Positions 25,239 through 33,398 of a stretch of 64,000 nt of DNA are shown piece after piece. The notes under the pieces are model-generated. The model did not search any database. It worked only from the letters and a program-made list of their open reading frames with translations, and was not told where the DNA came from. Made by a program: the position numbers and the translations under genes. Numbering within the stretch: the first letter of the stretch is position 1; each line of letters starts with the position of its first letter. This DNA is from Polyangium mundeleinium (lineage in GTDB: Bacteria; Myxococcota_A; Polyangia; Polyangiales; Polyangiaceae), in assembly GCF_028369105.1 (NCBI RefSeq), contig NZ_JAQNDO010000001.1, positions 2,907,711-2,971,710 of the forward strand, read 5' to 3'.

Positions 25239-25652
25239 ATGAATTATCGCAAGAACCTCGAGCGCACGGAGCGTCGGAACCAGCGGATGGCGCGGGAAGA
25301 CGCCGCGGGCAAGCTCCTCGAGCGAGCTCCGGATTTGACGGATCTCCACATCGAGATCGACGAGACGCCGAGGGGCAGCAACGTGGGCGGGACCCGCTAC
25401 ATCCGGCGCGTCGTCCTCGCGCAGGCCCCCGCCCTCTTCGAGATGTCGTGCTCCGAGCCGCGGTGTCGAGACGGAGGATACGACGTGACGAGCGAGATCC
25501 TCGCGGCCCTCGCGTCGCGCCAGACGATGTTCGAGGGCCAGCAGTCGTGCACGGGGCGGTGCAGCCTGGGCGACTGCGGCAGGGTCCTTCATTATGTGGC
25601 AACGGCGACGTATCGGCACGCCGAGGACACAAAGGCCCCAGCGATGCGCTGA
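25239..25652 (+). CDS. hypothetical cytoplasmic protein with paired cysteines
   Basis: 137 residues; the start has a textbook AAGGAGGACG site. Residues 1-30 are charged and helical (NYRKNLERTERRNQRMARED). The second half has two Cys clusters, MSCSEPRCRDGG and SCTGRCSLGDCGR, which could bind zinc. No signal peptide. No family recognised. It is preceded by a ~270-bp gap in which I see no gene. Confidence 0.72.
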   Translation: MNYRKNLERTERRNQRMAREDAAGKLLERAPDLTDLHIEIDETPRGSNVGGTRYIRRVVLAQAPALFEMSCSEPRCRDGGYDVTSEILAALASRQTMFEGQQSCTGRCSLGDCGRVLHYVATATYRHAEDTKAPAMR

Positions 25653-25787
25653 GGTCGCGGCAGCCTGTCCGCGGTCATCCGCCGCCGCGCGAGCACGGCC
25701 CGCGCGGTCGTCGACAACGTCGACGAAATCTTTACGCTTGCCTTTCTCGTCTGCGTCTCCGAAGGTGATGGACGAGCGTCGGCCGCC

Positions 25788-26003
25788 ATGACGAAGACCC
25801 CGGAGACAAGCTCCGCAGCGCGAACCGTGAGCGGCTGCGACGTGAACGAGCCTCCAGATCCAGGCCTGTTGATGTTCGGGCGTGGCATGAGCCGCGCGAA
25901 ACACGTGAAGGCCGCCGATCGGCTCGATCCGAAGCGCTCGGGGGCCGATGCGCAGGCGCCCGATCTGGCGCGGGGCCCTCCGTTCGAAGCCGCGGAGCCG
26001 TAG
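25788..26003 (+). CDS. possible small hypothetical protein
   Basis: 71 codons with the third-position G/C bias of neighbouring genes but no ribosome site and no recognisable domain. It is the only candidate in the 490-bp gap 25653-26142. It may be spurious. Confidence 0.2.
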   Translation: MTKTPETSSAARTVSGCDVNEPPDPGLLMFGRGMSRAKHVKAADRLDPKRSGADAQAPDLARGPPFEAAEP

Positions 26004-26142
26004 CCGAGCCGCGCGCCGACACCGCCACGACGATTTCGTGGGCCATGGTTCGTGCGTCGGCAGCGAGGTGCGCTCGTCGGGTCTCGGTGTTCTTCAGGGG
26101 CGCCGTGATGCCGCTCGTCCGCGATTTCGATCGGAGGGGACG

Positions 26143-26280
26143 ATGAGGTTTTCGTACATTCTCACGCGCTCCGAGCTCGTGCTTTTCGTGAAGCTCGGGC
26201 TGTTCGTATCTTGTGTCGTCGGATTGCGGTCGCTCGTCGGGGTGCTCGTCGGCGGGGGCGACGGCGCGCCGGACGAATGA
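26143..26280 (+). CDS. 45-residue single-pass membrane miniprotein
   Basis: The ATG at 26143 has CGGAGGGGACG upstream, which supports translation of this short frame. The product is MRFSYILTRSEL followed by one hydrophobic helix (LFVKLGLFVSCVVGLRSLVGVLV) and an acidic end. It sits 33 bp before the Rnk-like gene in the same direction, so the two are probably co-transcribed. No family recognised. Confidence 0.55.
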   Translation: MRFSYILTRSELVLFVKLGLFVSCVVGLRSLVGVLVGGGDGAPDE

Positions 26281-26313
26281 CCCGCATGTCGTGCCCAGGG
26301 AGGTCCAAGCCCC

Positions 26314-26733
26314 ATGTACCCAATCGCTCCGAGTCTCGTGATCACAACCCAGGATGCCGAGCGCCTTCGCCGGGTGGTCGAGCTGCACCTCGAAGGCACG
26401 ACGCACGCGGCCGCAGAGGCGCTCGACAGGGAGCTCGCGCGCGCGAAGCTCGTCGAGCCGCCCGCCGTGCCGTCGGACGTGGTGACGATGAACAGCCGGG
26501 TGCTTTATCTGGACGAGGTGACGCAAAAACGCCGCGAGGTGGTGATCACGTATCCGCGGGACGCGCGCGTCGAGGAAGGGCGGGTGTCCGTGCTCTCGCC
26601 CATCGGAACGGCGCTGCTCGGGCTCTCCGTGGGCCAGGGCATCACGTGGCCGATGCCGACGTCCGGCTCCCGGCGGCTCTGCGTGCTCGCCGTGCCCTAT
26701 CAGCCCGAGGCCGCGGGGGATTTCCAGCTCTGA
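26314..26733 (+). CDS. rnk: Rnk-like nucleoside diphosphate kinase regulator / GreA-GreB C-terminal fold
   Basis: 139 residues; GGGAGGTCC lies upstream. An N-terminal helical arm precedes a GreA/GreB C-terminal FKBP-like domain (VVTMNSRVLYLDE; REVVITYP; VSVLSPIGTALLGLSVGQGI). This is the Rnk organisation: Rnk binds RNA polymerase near the secondary channel but lacks the long Gre coiled coil and does not stimulate cleavage. It likely adjusts transcription or NTP metabolism. Confidence is high for the family and moderate for the role. Confidence 0.87.
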   Translation: MYPIAPSLVITTQDAERLRRVVELHLEGTTHAAAEALDRELARAKLVEPPAVPSDVVTMNSRVLYLDEVTQKRREVVITYPRDARVEEGRVSVLSPIGTALLGLSVGQGITWPMPTSGSRRLCVLAVPYQPEAAGDFQL

Positions 26734-26770
26734 CGCACGGGCCGAGGGGCTCGGCCTGCGGCTCCCCCCG

Positions 26771-26786
26771 TGGCAGACGCCTTGCT
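26771..26786 (+). promoter_or_regulatory. candidate sigma-54 promoter of the PfpI/DJ-1 gene
   Basis: TGGCAGACGCCTTGCT agrees with the consensus at every defined position except C6 (G here). It ends 27 bp before the start codon with CGGAGG between. Confidence 0.55.
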
Positions 26787-26813
26787 TGCGGGGGGCGTGG
26801 AACGGAGGCAGTC

Positions 26814-27377
26814 ATGGCAAACGAGCTGACGGGGATGCGTGTGGCGATTCTCGTGGAGAATGGCTTCGAGCAGGTCGAGCTGACCGAGCCGCGGCGAGCG
26901 CTCGATGCGGCAGGCGCGCAGACGGCGATCGTGTCGCCCGTGAGCGGGCAGGTGCGCGGGTGGAAATTCAAGCAGTGGGGCGATTCCTTTGGCGTGGACG
27001 TGCCGCTCGCGGATGCCCGGCCGGAGAATTTTGAGGCATTGCTGCTGCCGGGCGGGGTGATCAACCCGGACAAGCTGCGGATGAACCCGGCGGCCGTTCA
27101 GCTCGTGCGCGCGTTCTTCGATACCGGAAAGCCCATCGCGTCCATTTGCCACGGGCCCTGGATGCTGGTGGAGGCGGACGTGGTGCGCGGTCGTCAGGTC
27201 ACGTCGTGGCCGTCCGTGCGGACGGACCTCGTGAATGCGGGCGCGTCGTGGGTCGATCGGGAGGTGGTGAACGACGACCAGCTCGTGACGAGCCGCAAGC
27301 CGGACGATATCCCGGCCTTCAATCGGGTGATGATCGAGCTGTTCGCGAAGGCGCGGACCGCGGCCAAGGCGGCCTAG
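26814..27377 (+). CDS. PfpI/DJ-1 superfamily protein
   Basis: 187 residues; CGGAGGCAGTC precedes the ATG. Typical features are RVAILVENGFEQVELTEPRRAL at the start (Glu of the catalytic pocket in VENGFEQVE), LLLPGGVINPDKLR, and the nucleophile elbow SICHGPWMLVEA with the reactive Cys. Family members act as proteases, glyoxalases or deglycases in carbonyl stress, and PfpI members are often stress-induced. The stop is one base from the stop of the convergent propeller lipoprotein gene. Confidence 0.92.
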   Translation: MANELTGMRVAILVENGFEQVELTEPRRALDAAGAQTAIVSPVSGQVRGWKFKQWGDSFGVDVPLADARPENFEALLLPGGVINPDKLRMNPAAVQLVRAFFDTGKPIASICHGPWMLVEADVVRGRQVTSWPSVRTDLVNAGASWVDREVVNDDQLVTSRKPDDIPAFNRVMIELFAKARTAAKAA

Positions 27378-27378
27378 G

Positions 27379-30300
27379 TCAAGGGCTCGAACAGATCGCC
27401 GCGTCGCTGCGGCCCGCCTCGCGCACGAGGGATGCGCCGGGCGACGGGAATCGGACCACGAGGGTCGTGTTGTTCCGGGGCAAACGGACCTCGAGCCCCT
27501 CCAGGCAGGTGCGGCCGGCCGAGACGGCGACGAGGGCCGTGGCCCCGAGGCTCGGGGCGTCGTGATCAGGGTGCGGCGGGTCGAACTGGACATCGACGAG
27601 GACCTCGGCGAGGAGGCGGTAGGCGTCGGGGTCGGGGCGGCAAGCCGGGGAGGGGTCGAGGTTCGTGAGGCTGCCGGCGGCGCGCACGGGGCCGAGGGTG
27701 GCGCGGGCGAGGTCGAGGTCGGCGAGGAGGATGTCGCCGGAGGTGCCAGAGACAGCGCTCACGGCGAGGCGAGGGGAGGCGGCATCGCCGCGGCGGCGCG
27801 CGAGGCCGAGGCGGTGGCGGGTGACGTCGGAGACGCGGGCGATCTCGGTGAACCGGCGGACGAGGCCGCCGCGGACGAAGGAGAGCTCGCCGTCCATGCC
27901 ATTGAGCGTGAGGAGGTCGCCGCGGCCGAGGTCGGCGGCGGAGGTGAAGACGCCGTGGTGCTTGAGGGCGACGGGGCCCGTGCTCGGCGGGCCGCCCGGG
28001 AGGCCGAGGTCGAAGCGGAGCTCGCTCGTGCGGAGGAAGAGGCCCACGGGCGAGGCGTCGGTCGCGAGGAGGACGGGGACGATGGCGCCCTCGACGCGGG
28101 TGAGGGTCGGGGCCTTGAAGGTGGCGCGGCGCGGGGCGCGCGGGTCGAAGGGGAGGCCGACGTCGACCTGGAAGCTGCCCGCGCGGACGACGCCGACGGC
28201 GACGCCAGGCGGGGTGCGGAGCGAGGCGGGGAGGGGCGGGGGGCCGGCGTCGGTCTTGCTCTCGCCGCGGGGCGCGGGGGCGCCGGAGCGTTCGAGGCGG
28301 CAGCGGAGGGGGAGGGAGCCGAGGCGCTTGGCGGGCGGCTCGGGGGCGGGGGCGATGTCAGGTGGTACATCCGGCGGGGCCGCGGGGGCCGGGCTTCCCC
28401 AGCCGAGGCGGACGACGCCGTCGCCGAGGGCGCAGCCGAGTTCGGAGCAGCCCTGGACGACGTTGGCGTCGTAGGGGGCGTTGAGCTCGCCGACGGGAGG
28501 GGCGACCACGGGGCGGAAGGTGCGGCCGCCGTCGGTGGTCTCATGGTAGGTGGCGGCGCCGTCGTTGTCGGCGCGGGCGAGGGCGAAGGCGCCGCCGCGG
28601 AGGACTTCGACGACGCCGGGCGGGAGGGGATGGACCACGACGCGGCCGTCGGGCTGGATGTGGACGCCGGCGAAGCGGCCGCCGAGGCGCGTGGAGACGG
28701 GGAGCATGCGCTCGGAGCGGCCCTGGGGGATGGGGTCGCGTTCGAGGGCCTCGGCGGGATCCTCGCCTTCGGGCGGGAGGACGACCCAGCCGTGGAGGGA
28801 GCCGTCTTTCTCGTCGAGCCAGAAATCGCGGTCGATCGAGCGATAGGGCGGGTCCTCCATGGGCGTGAGGGCGGCCGGGAAGACGGCGCCGCCGAGGGCG
28901 GGGTCGTCGGGGTCGACGCGGAGGATGCGGACGCCTTCGGGCGCGGGTGGGGGGGCGGTTTTCGTGTCCTTGCCGCGGAGGACGAGGGCGGTGGCTGTTC
29001 CGCCGTCCCCAGGGAGGAACCGGTACAGATGGGACGCGTCTTCGCCGAGGAGGCGTCGCTCGGTCCAGGTGCCGTCGGCGGCGCGGACGCAGATGTAGGC
29101 CTCGTCCGCGGGAGTCGGGTCGAGGGGCTCGGGCGGGTCCCCGGGGGGCGCCGTGGATTCGGACTCGCTCGGCCCGAAGAGCCGGAGGGGCGGCTCGCTG
29201 ACGGGCGGGGCGCCCCGGAAATCGGCGACGGCGGGGACGAGCGCGCCGCATCGGCCCGTGAACGCGAAGCGCGCGCCGAGGCCCGCGATGAAGGCGGAAG
29301 GCTCGGGGAAGGTGGCTTCGAGGCGCGGCGCGGAAGGGTCGTCCCGGAAGGCGAGGACATGGGCGCCGTGCGGATGGGTGCACGCGAGCAGGACCTCGGC
29401 GCCAAGGGTGATGGGCTGGCAGCGCGTGTAGGGCTCGGCGACGCCGGTCAGGAGGGCGTCGTCGAGGAGCTGGCCCGTGCCGAGGGCGAGGACGCGGACG
29501 ATTTGCTCGCGCGTGACGAGGGCGCGGCCGCCCGGGAGGCGCGCTCCGGCGAAGACGGCGCCCGGGAGATCGTACGGGGCGAGCTGGCGGCTCGAGGGGA
29601 GCGGTTCGCTGGCGGAGGTGGGCGTCATGCCCACGCCGAGGTCGTTCTGCGGGGTCGCGGCGACGGGGACGAGGCCTTTGGCGGGGTCGAGGGCGAGCGT
29701 GGGCTGGCGGCCCGCGCCCGGGAGCAGGAGGAGGGTTCCGGATTCGCCCTCCTCGAAGCTGAAGACGCGGTCGCCACGCTCGGCGGTGAGGTCGCGGAAG
29801 GTCTTGCCGCCGTCGGTGGTGATCTCGGCGCGGCCAAAGGCGTCGAGGCGGACGCCGTGCTTGCCGTCGAGCGAGAAGGCCTCGGCGAAGCGCGCGAGGT
29901 CGGTGCGGCGGAGGGCAGGGGTGGGGGCGCGGGGGTCGAGCTCGAGCAGGCCGAGGTCGGTGCGCAGGACGAGAGTATCGAGCCAGGGGCGCGCGCCGCC
30001 CTCGGCTGCGATTTGCGCGATGGGGCGGAGCTCGCCGAGGAAGGTGTCGGCGCGGTAGGTGCGCGCGTCCGACCAGAAGACGTAGCCGCCGCCGAGGCGC
30101 GCGGGCAGGGAGCGGAAGCCGGAGAGCGCCTCGGGGCCACGCGCCTCGGCGAGGACGAGGCCGCCGTCGAGGAGGAAGCGGTTGCCGGAGGCGATGGCGG
30201 GCTCGCGGCGGGGCAAGGCGGAGGCGCGGCCAGCCTCGTCGAAGGAGACGCCAACGCCCTCGGCGAGGATGTAGCGAGCCGGGCCGAGGAGGGGTTCGGG

Positions 30301-30444
30301 CGTGGCGTTGGGTTTCGCGCGGAGCGGCGCGGGCGGCGAGGCGGCGGCGCCCGGGGGCGCGGGCTTCGCGGAGCAGGCGGCGAAGGAGGCGGCGAGGGCG
30401 GCGAGGGCGATCGACGCGGCCCCGGGGACGGCGCGTTTTCTCAT
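27379..30444 (-). CDS. large Asp-box propeller lipoprotein, paralogue 3 of 3
   Basis: 1021 residues. The start codon at 30444 overlaps the upstream stop (ATGA), and the product opens with a lipoprotein signal (AASFAACSAKP). Asp-box/BNR-like motifs, found in sialidase and sortilin propellers, are visible as TDGGKTFRDL and TTDGGRTFRPVV. Features shared with the two upstream paralogues include the Cys motif CSELGCALG-(4 residues)-LGWG, a CVR...W-E element (ICVRAADGTWTER) and a lone Cys near the C-terminus. Likely a surface propeller binding protein or glycan; no catalytic site recognised. The last gene of the operon, ending one base from the PfpI stop. Confidence 0.85.
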   Translation of the reverse strand: MRKRAVPGAASIALAALAASFAACSAKPAPPGAAASPPAPLRAKPNATPEPLLGPARYILAEGVGVSFDEAGRASALPRREPAIASGNRFLLDGGLVLAEARGPEALSGFRSLPARLGGGYVFWSDARTYRADTFLGELRPIAQIAAEGGARPWLDTLVLRTDLGLLELDPRAPTPALRRTDLARFAEAFSLDGKHGVRLDAFGRAEITTDGGKTFRDLTAERGDRVFSFEEGESGTLLLLPGAGRQPTLALDPAKGLVPVAATPQNDLGVGMTPTSASEPLPSSRQLAPYDLPGAVFAGARLPGGRALVTREQIVRVLALGTGQLLDDALLTGVAEPYTRCQPITLGAEVLLACTHPHGAHVLAFRDDPSAPRLEATFPEPSAFIAGLGARFAFTGRCGALVPAVADFRGAPPVSEPPLRLFGPSESESTAPPGDPPEPLDPTPADEAYICVRAADGTWTERRLLGEDASHLYRFLPGDGGTATALVLRGKDTKTAPPPAPEGVRILRVDPDDPALGGAVFPAALTPMEDPPYRSIDRDFWLDEKDGSLHGWVVLPPEGEDPAEALERDPIPQGRSERMLPVSTRLGGRFAGVHIQPDGRVVVHPLPPGVVEVLRGGAFALARADNDGAATYHETTDGGRTFRPVVAPPVGELNAPYDANVVQGCSELGCALGDGVVRLGWGSPAPAAPPDVPPDIAPAPEPPAKRLGSLPLRCRLERSGAPAPRGESKTDAGPPPLPASLRTPPGVAVGVVRAGSFQVDVGLPFDPRAPRRATFKAPTLTRVEGAIVPVLLATDASPVGLFLRTSELRFDLGLPGGPPSTGPVALKHHGVFTSAADLGRGDLLTLNGMDGELSFVRGGLVRRFTEIARVSDVTRHRLGLARRRGDAASPRLAVSAVSGTSGDILLADLDLARATLGPVRAAGSLTNLDPSPACRPDPDAYRLLAEVLVDVQFDPPHPDHDAPSLGATALVAVSAGRTCLEGLEVRLPRNNTTLVVRFPSPGASLVREAGRSDAAICSSP

Positions 30445-33398
30445 CGAACGATGCCTTCGCAGGTGAGCGGCTGGCGGACCTCGACGCCGAAGCCGAGGAC
30501 CACGAGCGTGCCCTTGCCGGGGCCCTTGCCGTCGAAGCGGGCGATGACCTTGCGGACCGTGCCCGGTGGGTCGTAGTAGCCGAGCTCGACCTCGTGGCGC
30601 TCGTCGCGGACCGCGAGCTCGACGGCTTCGAGGCACACGCGGGCCGGCGACCAGCGCAGGACGGCGAACCCCGCCGATCCGCTCGCGACGATGCCGTGGA
30701 GTGTTCCCTGGGCGAGGCCGATTTCCGTGTCGAAGGGCAGGACCACGCGGGCGTCGTCGGGCTGCGGCGCGCAACGAGGATCCGAGGCGGCGGCGAGGCC
30801 GTCGAGGGACGCGAGGCGTTTCTCCGGGCCGAGCGTGCCCCGATCCGGGTCGAGCGGCGCGAGCACGGCGTTGCCGCCCGCGTCGACGGCGACGACGACC
30901 GGGTCCTTTCCGCGCAGGCCGGCCGCGAGGTCGAAGCGGCTCGCGCCCTCGGGCGGATGGAGCAAGCCGAGCTCGCGCCGCGCGCCGGCGATGACGGCGC
31001 GGCCCGGTGTCGGCGCGGAGCGGGGCAGCTCCACGGCGGAGACGGCCTGACCGCCGCCGTTCCCGCTCACGAGGAGGGCGCGGCTGCCGTGGACGACGCC
31101 CACCGCGGGGTCGTCGATGCACCCGCCGATCGGGAGGGTCAGGCCCGCGTCGTCGACGAGGGAGGCGGCGCAGCGGCCCATGCCCGCGGTGGCCACGGCC
31201 CGCACCTTCGTGCCGTCGAGCACGTAGCCGAGCCGGATTTCGTACGGGTGGAACGGGGTGGAGCCGAGGCGCGCGATCGGGATCGTGGCGCGGACGATGG
31301 GCGCCGCGAGGTCGAGCAGGGGCACGTAGGCGACCTCGGCGTCGCCCGTCGTGCCCCCGGGCTGCGGGCCGCTCCAGGGGATGAACATCCCGCCCGTGAA
31401 GCCGATGCGGCCGGGCGTCAGGCGGGCGATCGGCGTCTTCGTGTAGCCGAGGCCAAACGACTCGGGGATGCGCTTGCCCTCGCCCAGGCCGGCGTACCGG
31501 CAGGCCAGGCGCACGAGCGGCGGCTCGGGGATCGGGCGCTGGTACTCGGGGTTCTGCCTGGGCGGGGTCGTGTCCTCGGGCGCCGGCTCGGAGCCGTCGT
31601 TCCAGCCGATCCGCACGAACGTGCCGACCTGGCAGCCGATCTCGCTGCACGACATGGGCTCGGCCGATCCGCCGCTCGGTGGGGGCGCGACGAGGCGGAA
31701 GCTGCGGCCGTAGTCCGTGGTCTCGAAGAGGCGCTCGGTCTCGGTGCGGGCGAGGCCGAAGCGGCCCGAGGTCGTGACGCTGAGGGTCTGCGCCGGGAAG
31801 GCGTGCTGCCGGGGGCGGCCCTCGGCGTCGATGGTCACGGCCGCGAGGTTCGACGGGCTGTGCGCCGAAGGGAGCCAGCCCTCGATGGTGCCGTCGGGGG
31901 TGACGTGGAGCGCCCGCGTGAGCAGCGCGCTCGTCTCGGAGCTGTACGTGGTGATGTCGAGCGGCGGCTCGTTGCGGCCCACGCGCACGACGCGGAGGGC
32001 GCCGCGCACGGTGACGCGGGGCGCGCCGTGGAGGAACGTGCCGGGGATGGCCACGAGGGCCACGGCGGCGCCCTCGGCGCGCGGGATCCAGGCGACGACG
32101 TCGCTCGCGTCGGCGGGCGCGAGCCGGTGCTCGACCCACACGCCCGGGCCCTTGCGCACGCAGAAGACCGGGCTCCGCTGGTTCGAGGCGTTCGTGGGCG
32201 AGGCCGAGGCGACGACGTCGGCGGGCGAGCCAGGCGCGGGCCCCTCGCACGGGCCGACGAAGCCGAGCGCCTCGCCGTCCGCGACGACGAAGCGATCCCA
32301 GGTCGGCGCGTCCGGCAAATCGAACGTGCGCTCGATGCGCCTGCCGCTCGGCAGGTCGAGCACGGTGGCGCGGTTGTGTGATTCGCAGACGAGCAACGCG
32401 CCGTCCTTCACGCGGAGCGGCGCGCATGTGTCCTCGGCCGTTTCGAGCGCGAGGAGCGCGGTCGCGCGGCCCGTGCGCAGGTCGACGCGCGCGACGGCGC
32501 TCTCCGTGACCGTGAGGGCGTCCCCTTCGAGCCAGCGCATGCCGTACGCGGCCGCCGCGTCGAGGGGCGACTGGGCAGCGTCCTCGGGCCAGAAATCATC
32601 GAGCTCGGGCGGCGGCTCGTGGCGCCTCGGGCCCTGCGGCGCGCGATCCGACACGATGGCCCCGCGTGCGTCGACGAGCCGGCTCTCCTCGCCCCGGAGT
32701 TTGACGTGCAGATCCTCGCCGCGGACCTCGATCTCCGTCGCATCGGCGAGCTCCGCCGACACGTCGCGGAAGGTCGCGCCGCCGTCCACCGTGAGGCGCG
32801 CGTGGCCGAACACGGTCAGCACGAGCGCGCGGCGCGCGTCGGCCGCGAGCCCCGTGGCAAACCCGGGCAGGTCGAGCTTCCGCGGCGGGCCTCCCGCGGG
32901 CGACACCACGAACACGCCGGCCGCCGTCACGAGGCCGACGCCGTCGATCCAGTCGAACGTGCTTTGCACGGTCGCCGGCAGCTTCCCGAGCGACCGGGCC
33001 TCGCCGAGCCACGCGGCCGCGCCGAACACCTCGCGCTCCTTCCAGAGCACGTAGCGCGCGGGCGCGGTCGGCGTGGCGCTCCACGGCGGGGCCGCTGCCG
33101 CACCGTCGAAATCGGCCGTGTCCTTGGCCCGCGCGATCACGTCGGCGCCACGCGCCTCGACGCGGCGACCGCCCGCGAGGGCTCGATCGACCCCGGCCTC
33201 GGTCCGCTCGATCCACTCGGCCGCGCCGGGCACGACCCAGCGCGGTGGACCGAGGACCGACGCCCGCGACGCCTTCTCCTCCACGCCCCCGCGCGCAGCT
33301 TCCTCGGCCGAAGGCGTGCTCGGCGTGGGGCGCGCGCCCGTGCAGCTCGCCGCGGCCACGAGGAGCGCGCAGGCCGACGTGAGGGCGGCGCGCTTCAT
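30441..33398 (-). CDS. large Asp-box propeller lipoprotein, paralogue 2 of 3
   Basis: 985 residues. The ATG at 33398 overlaps the stop of paralogue 1 by ATGA, giving translational coupling. Lipoprotein signal with lipobox VAAASC. Asp-box-like motifs VDGGATFRDV and TTDYGRSFRLV fall at equivalent places to the other paralogues, and the shared Cys motif reads CSEIGCQVG-(4)-IGWN. The CVRKGPGVWVEHRL element and the final LTCEGIVR are conserved with paralogue 1. Sequence divergence between the paralogues is large, so the duplication is old or under diversifying use. Function unknown; probably exposed on the outer membrane. Confidence 0.85.
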   Translation of the reverse strand: MKRAALTSACALLVAAASCTGARPTPSTPSAEEAARGGVEEKASRASVLGPPRWVVPGAAEWIERTEAGVDRALAGGRRVEARGADVIARAKDTADFDGAAAAPPWSATPTAPARYVLWKEREVFGAAAWLGEARSLGKLPATVQSTFDWIDGVGLVTAAGVFVVSPAGGPPRKLDLPGFATGLAADARRALVLTVFGHARLTVDGGATFRDVSAELADATEIEVRGEDLHVKLRGEESRLVDARGAIVSDRAPQGPRRHEPPPELDDFWPEDAAQSPLDAAAAYGMRWLEGDALTVTESAVARVDLRTGRATALLALETAEDTCAPLRVKDGALLVCESHNRATVLDLPSGRRIERTFDLPDAPTWDRFVVADGEALGFVGPCEGPAPGSPADVVASASPTNASNQRSPVFCVRKGPGVWVEHRLAPADASDVVAWIPRAEGAAVALVAIPGTFLHGAPRVTVRGALRVVRVGRNEPPLDITTYSSETSALLTRALHVTPDGTIEGWLPSAHSPSNLAAVTIDAEGRPRQHAFPAQTLSVTTSGRFGLARTETERLFETTDYGRSFRLVAPPPSGGSAEPMSCSEIGCQVGTFVRIGWNDGSEPAPEDTTPPRQNPEYQRPIPEPPLVRLACRYAGLGEGKRIPESFGLGYTKTPIARLTPGRIGFTGGMFIPWSGPQPGGTTGDAEVAYVPLLDLAAPIVRATIPIARLGSTPFHPYEIRLGYVLDGTKVRAVATAGMGRCAASLVDDAGLTLPIGGCIDDPAVGVVHGSRALLVSGNGGGQAVSAVELPRSAPTPGRAVIAGARRELGLLHPPEGASRFDLAAGLRGKDPVVVAVDAGGNAVLAPLDPDRGTLGPEKRLASLDGLAAASDPRCAPQPDDARVVLPFDTEIGLAQGTLHGIVASGSAGFAVLRWSPARVCLEAVELAVRDERHEVELGYYDPPGTVRKVIARFDGKGPGKGTLVVLGFGVEVRQPLTCEGIVR

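Noticed and set aside
27562-30576. Long plus-strand frame of 1004 codons
   Set aside because: It is the antisense of propeller paralogue 3; composition is Gly/Ala/Glu-rich with no domain.
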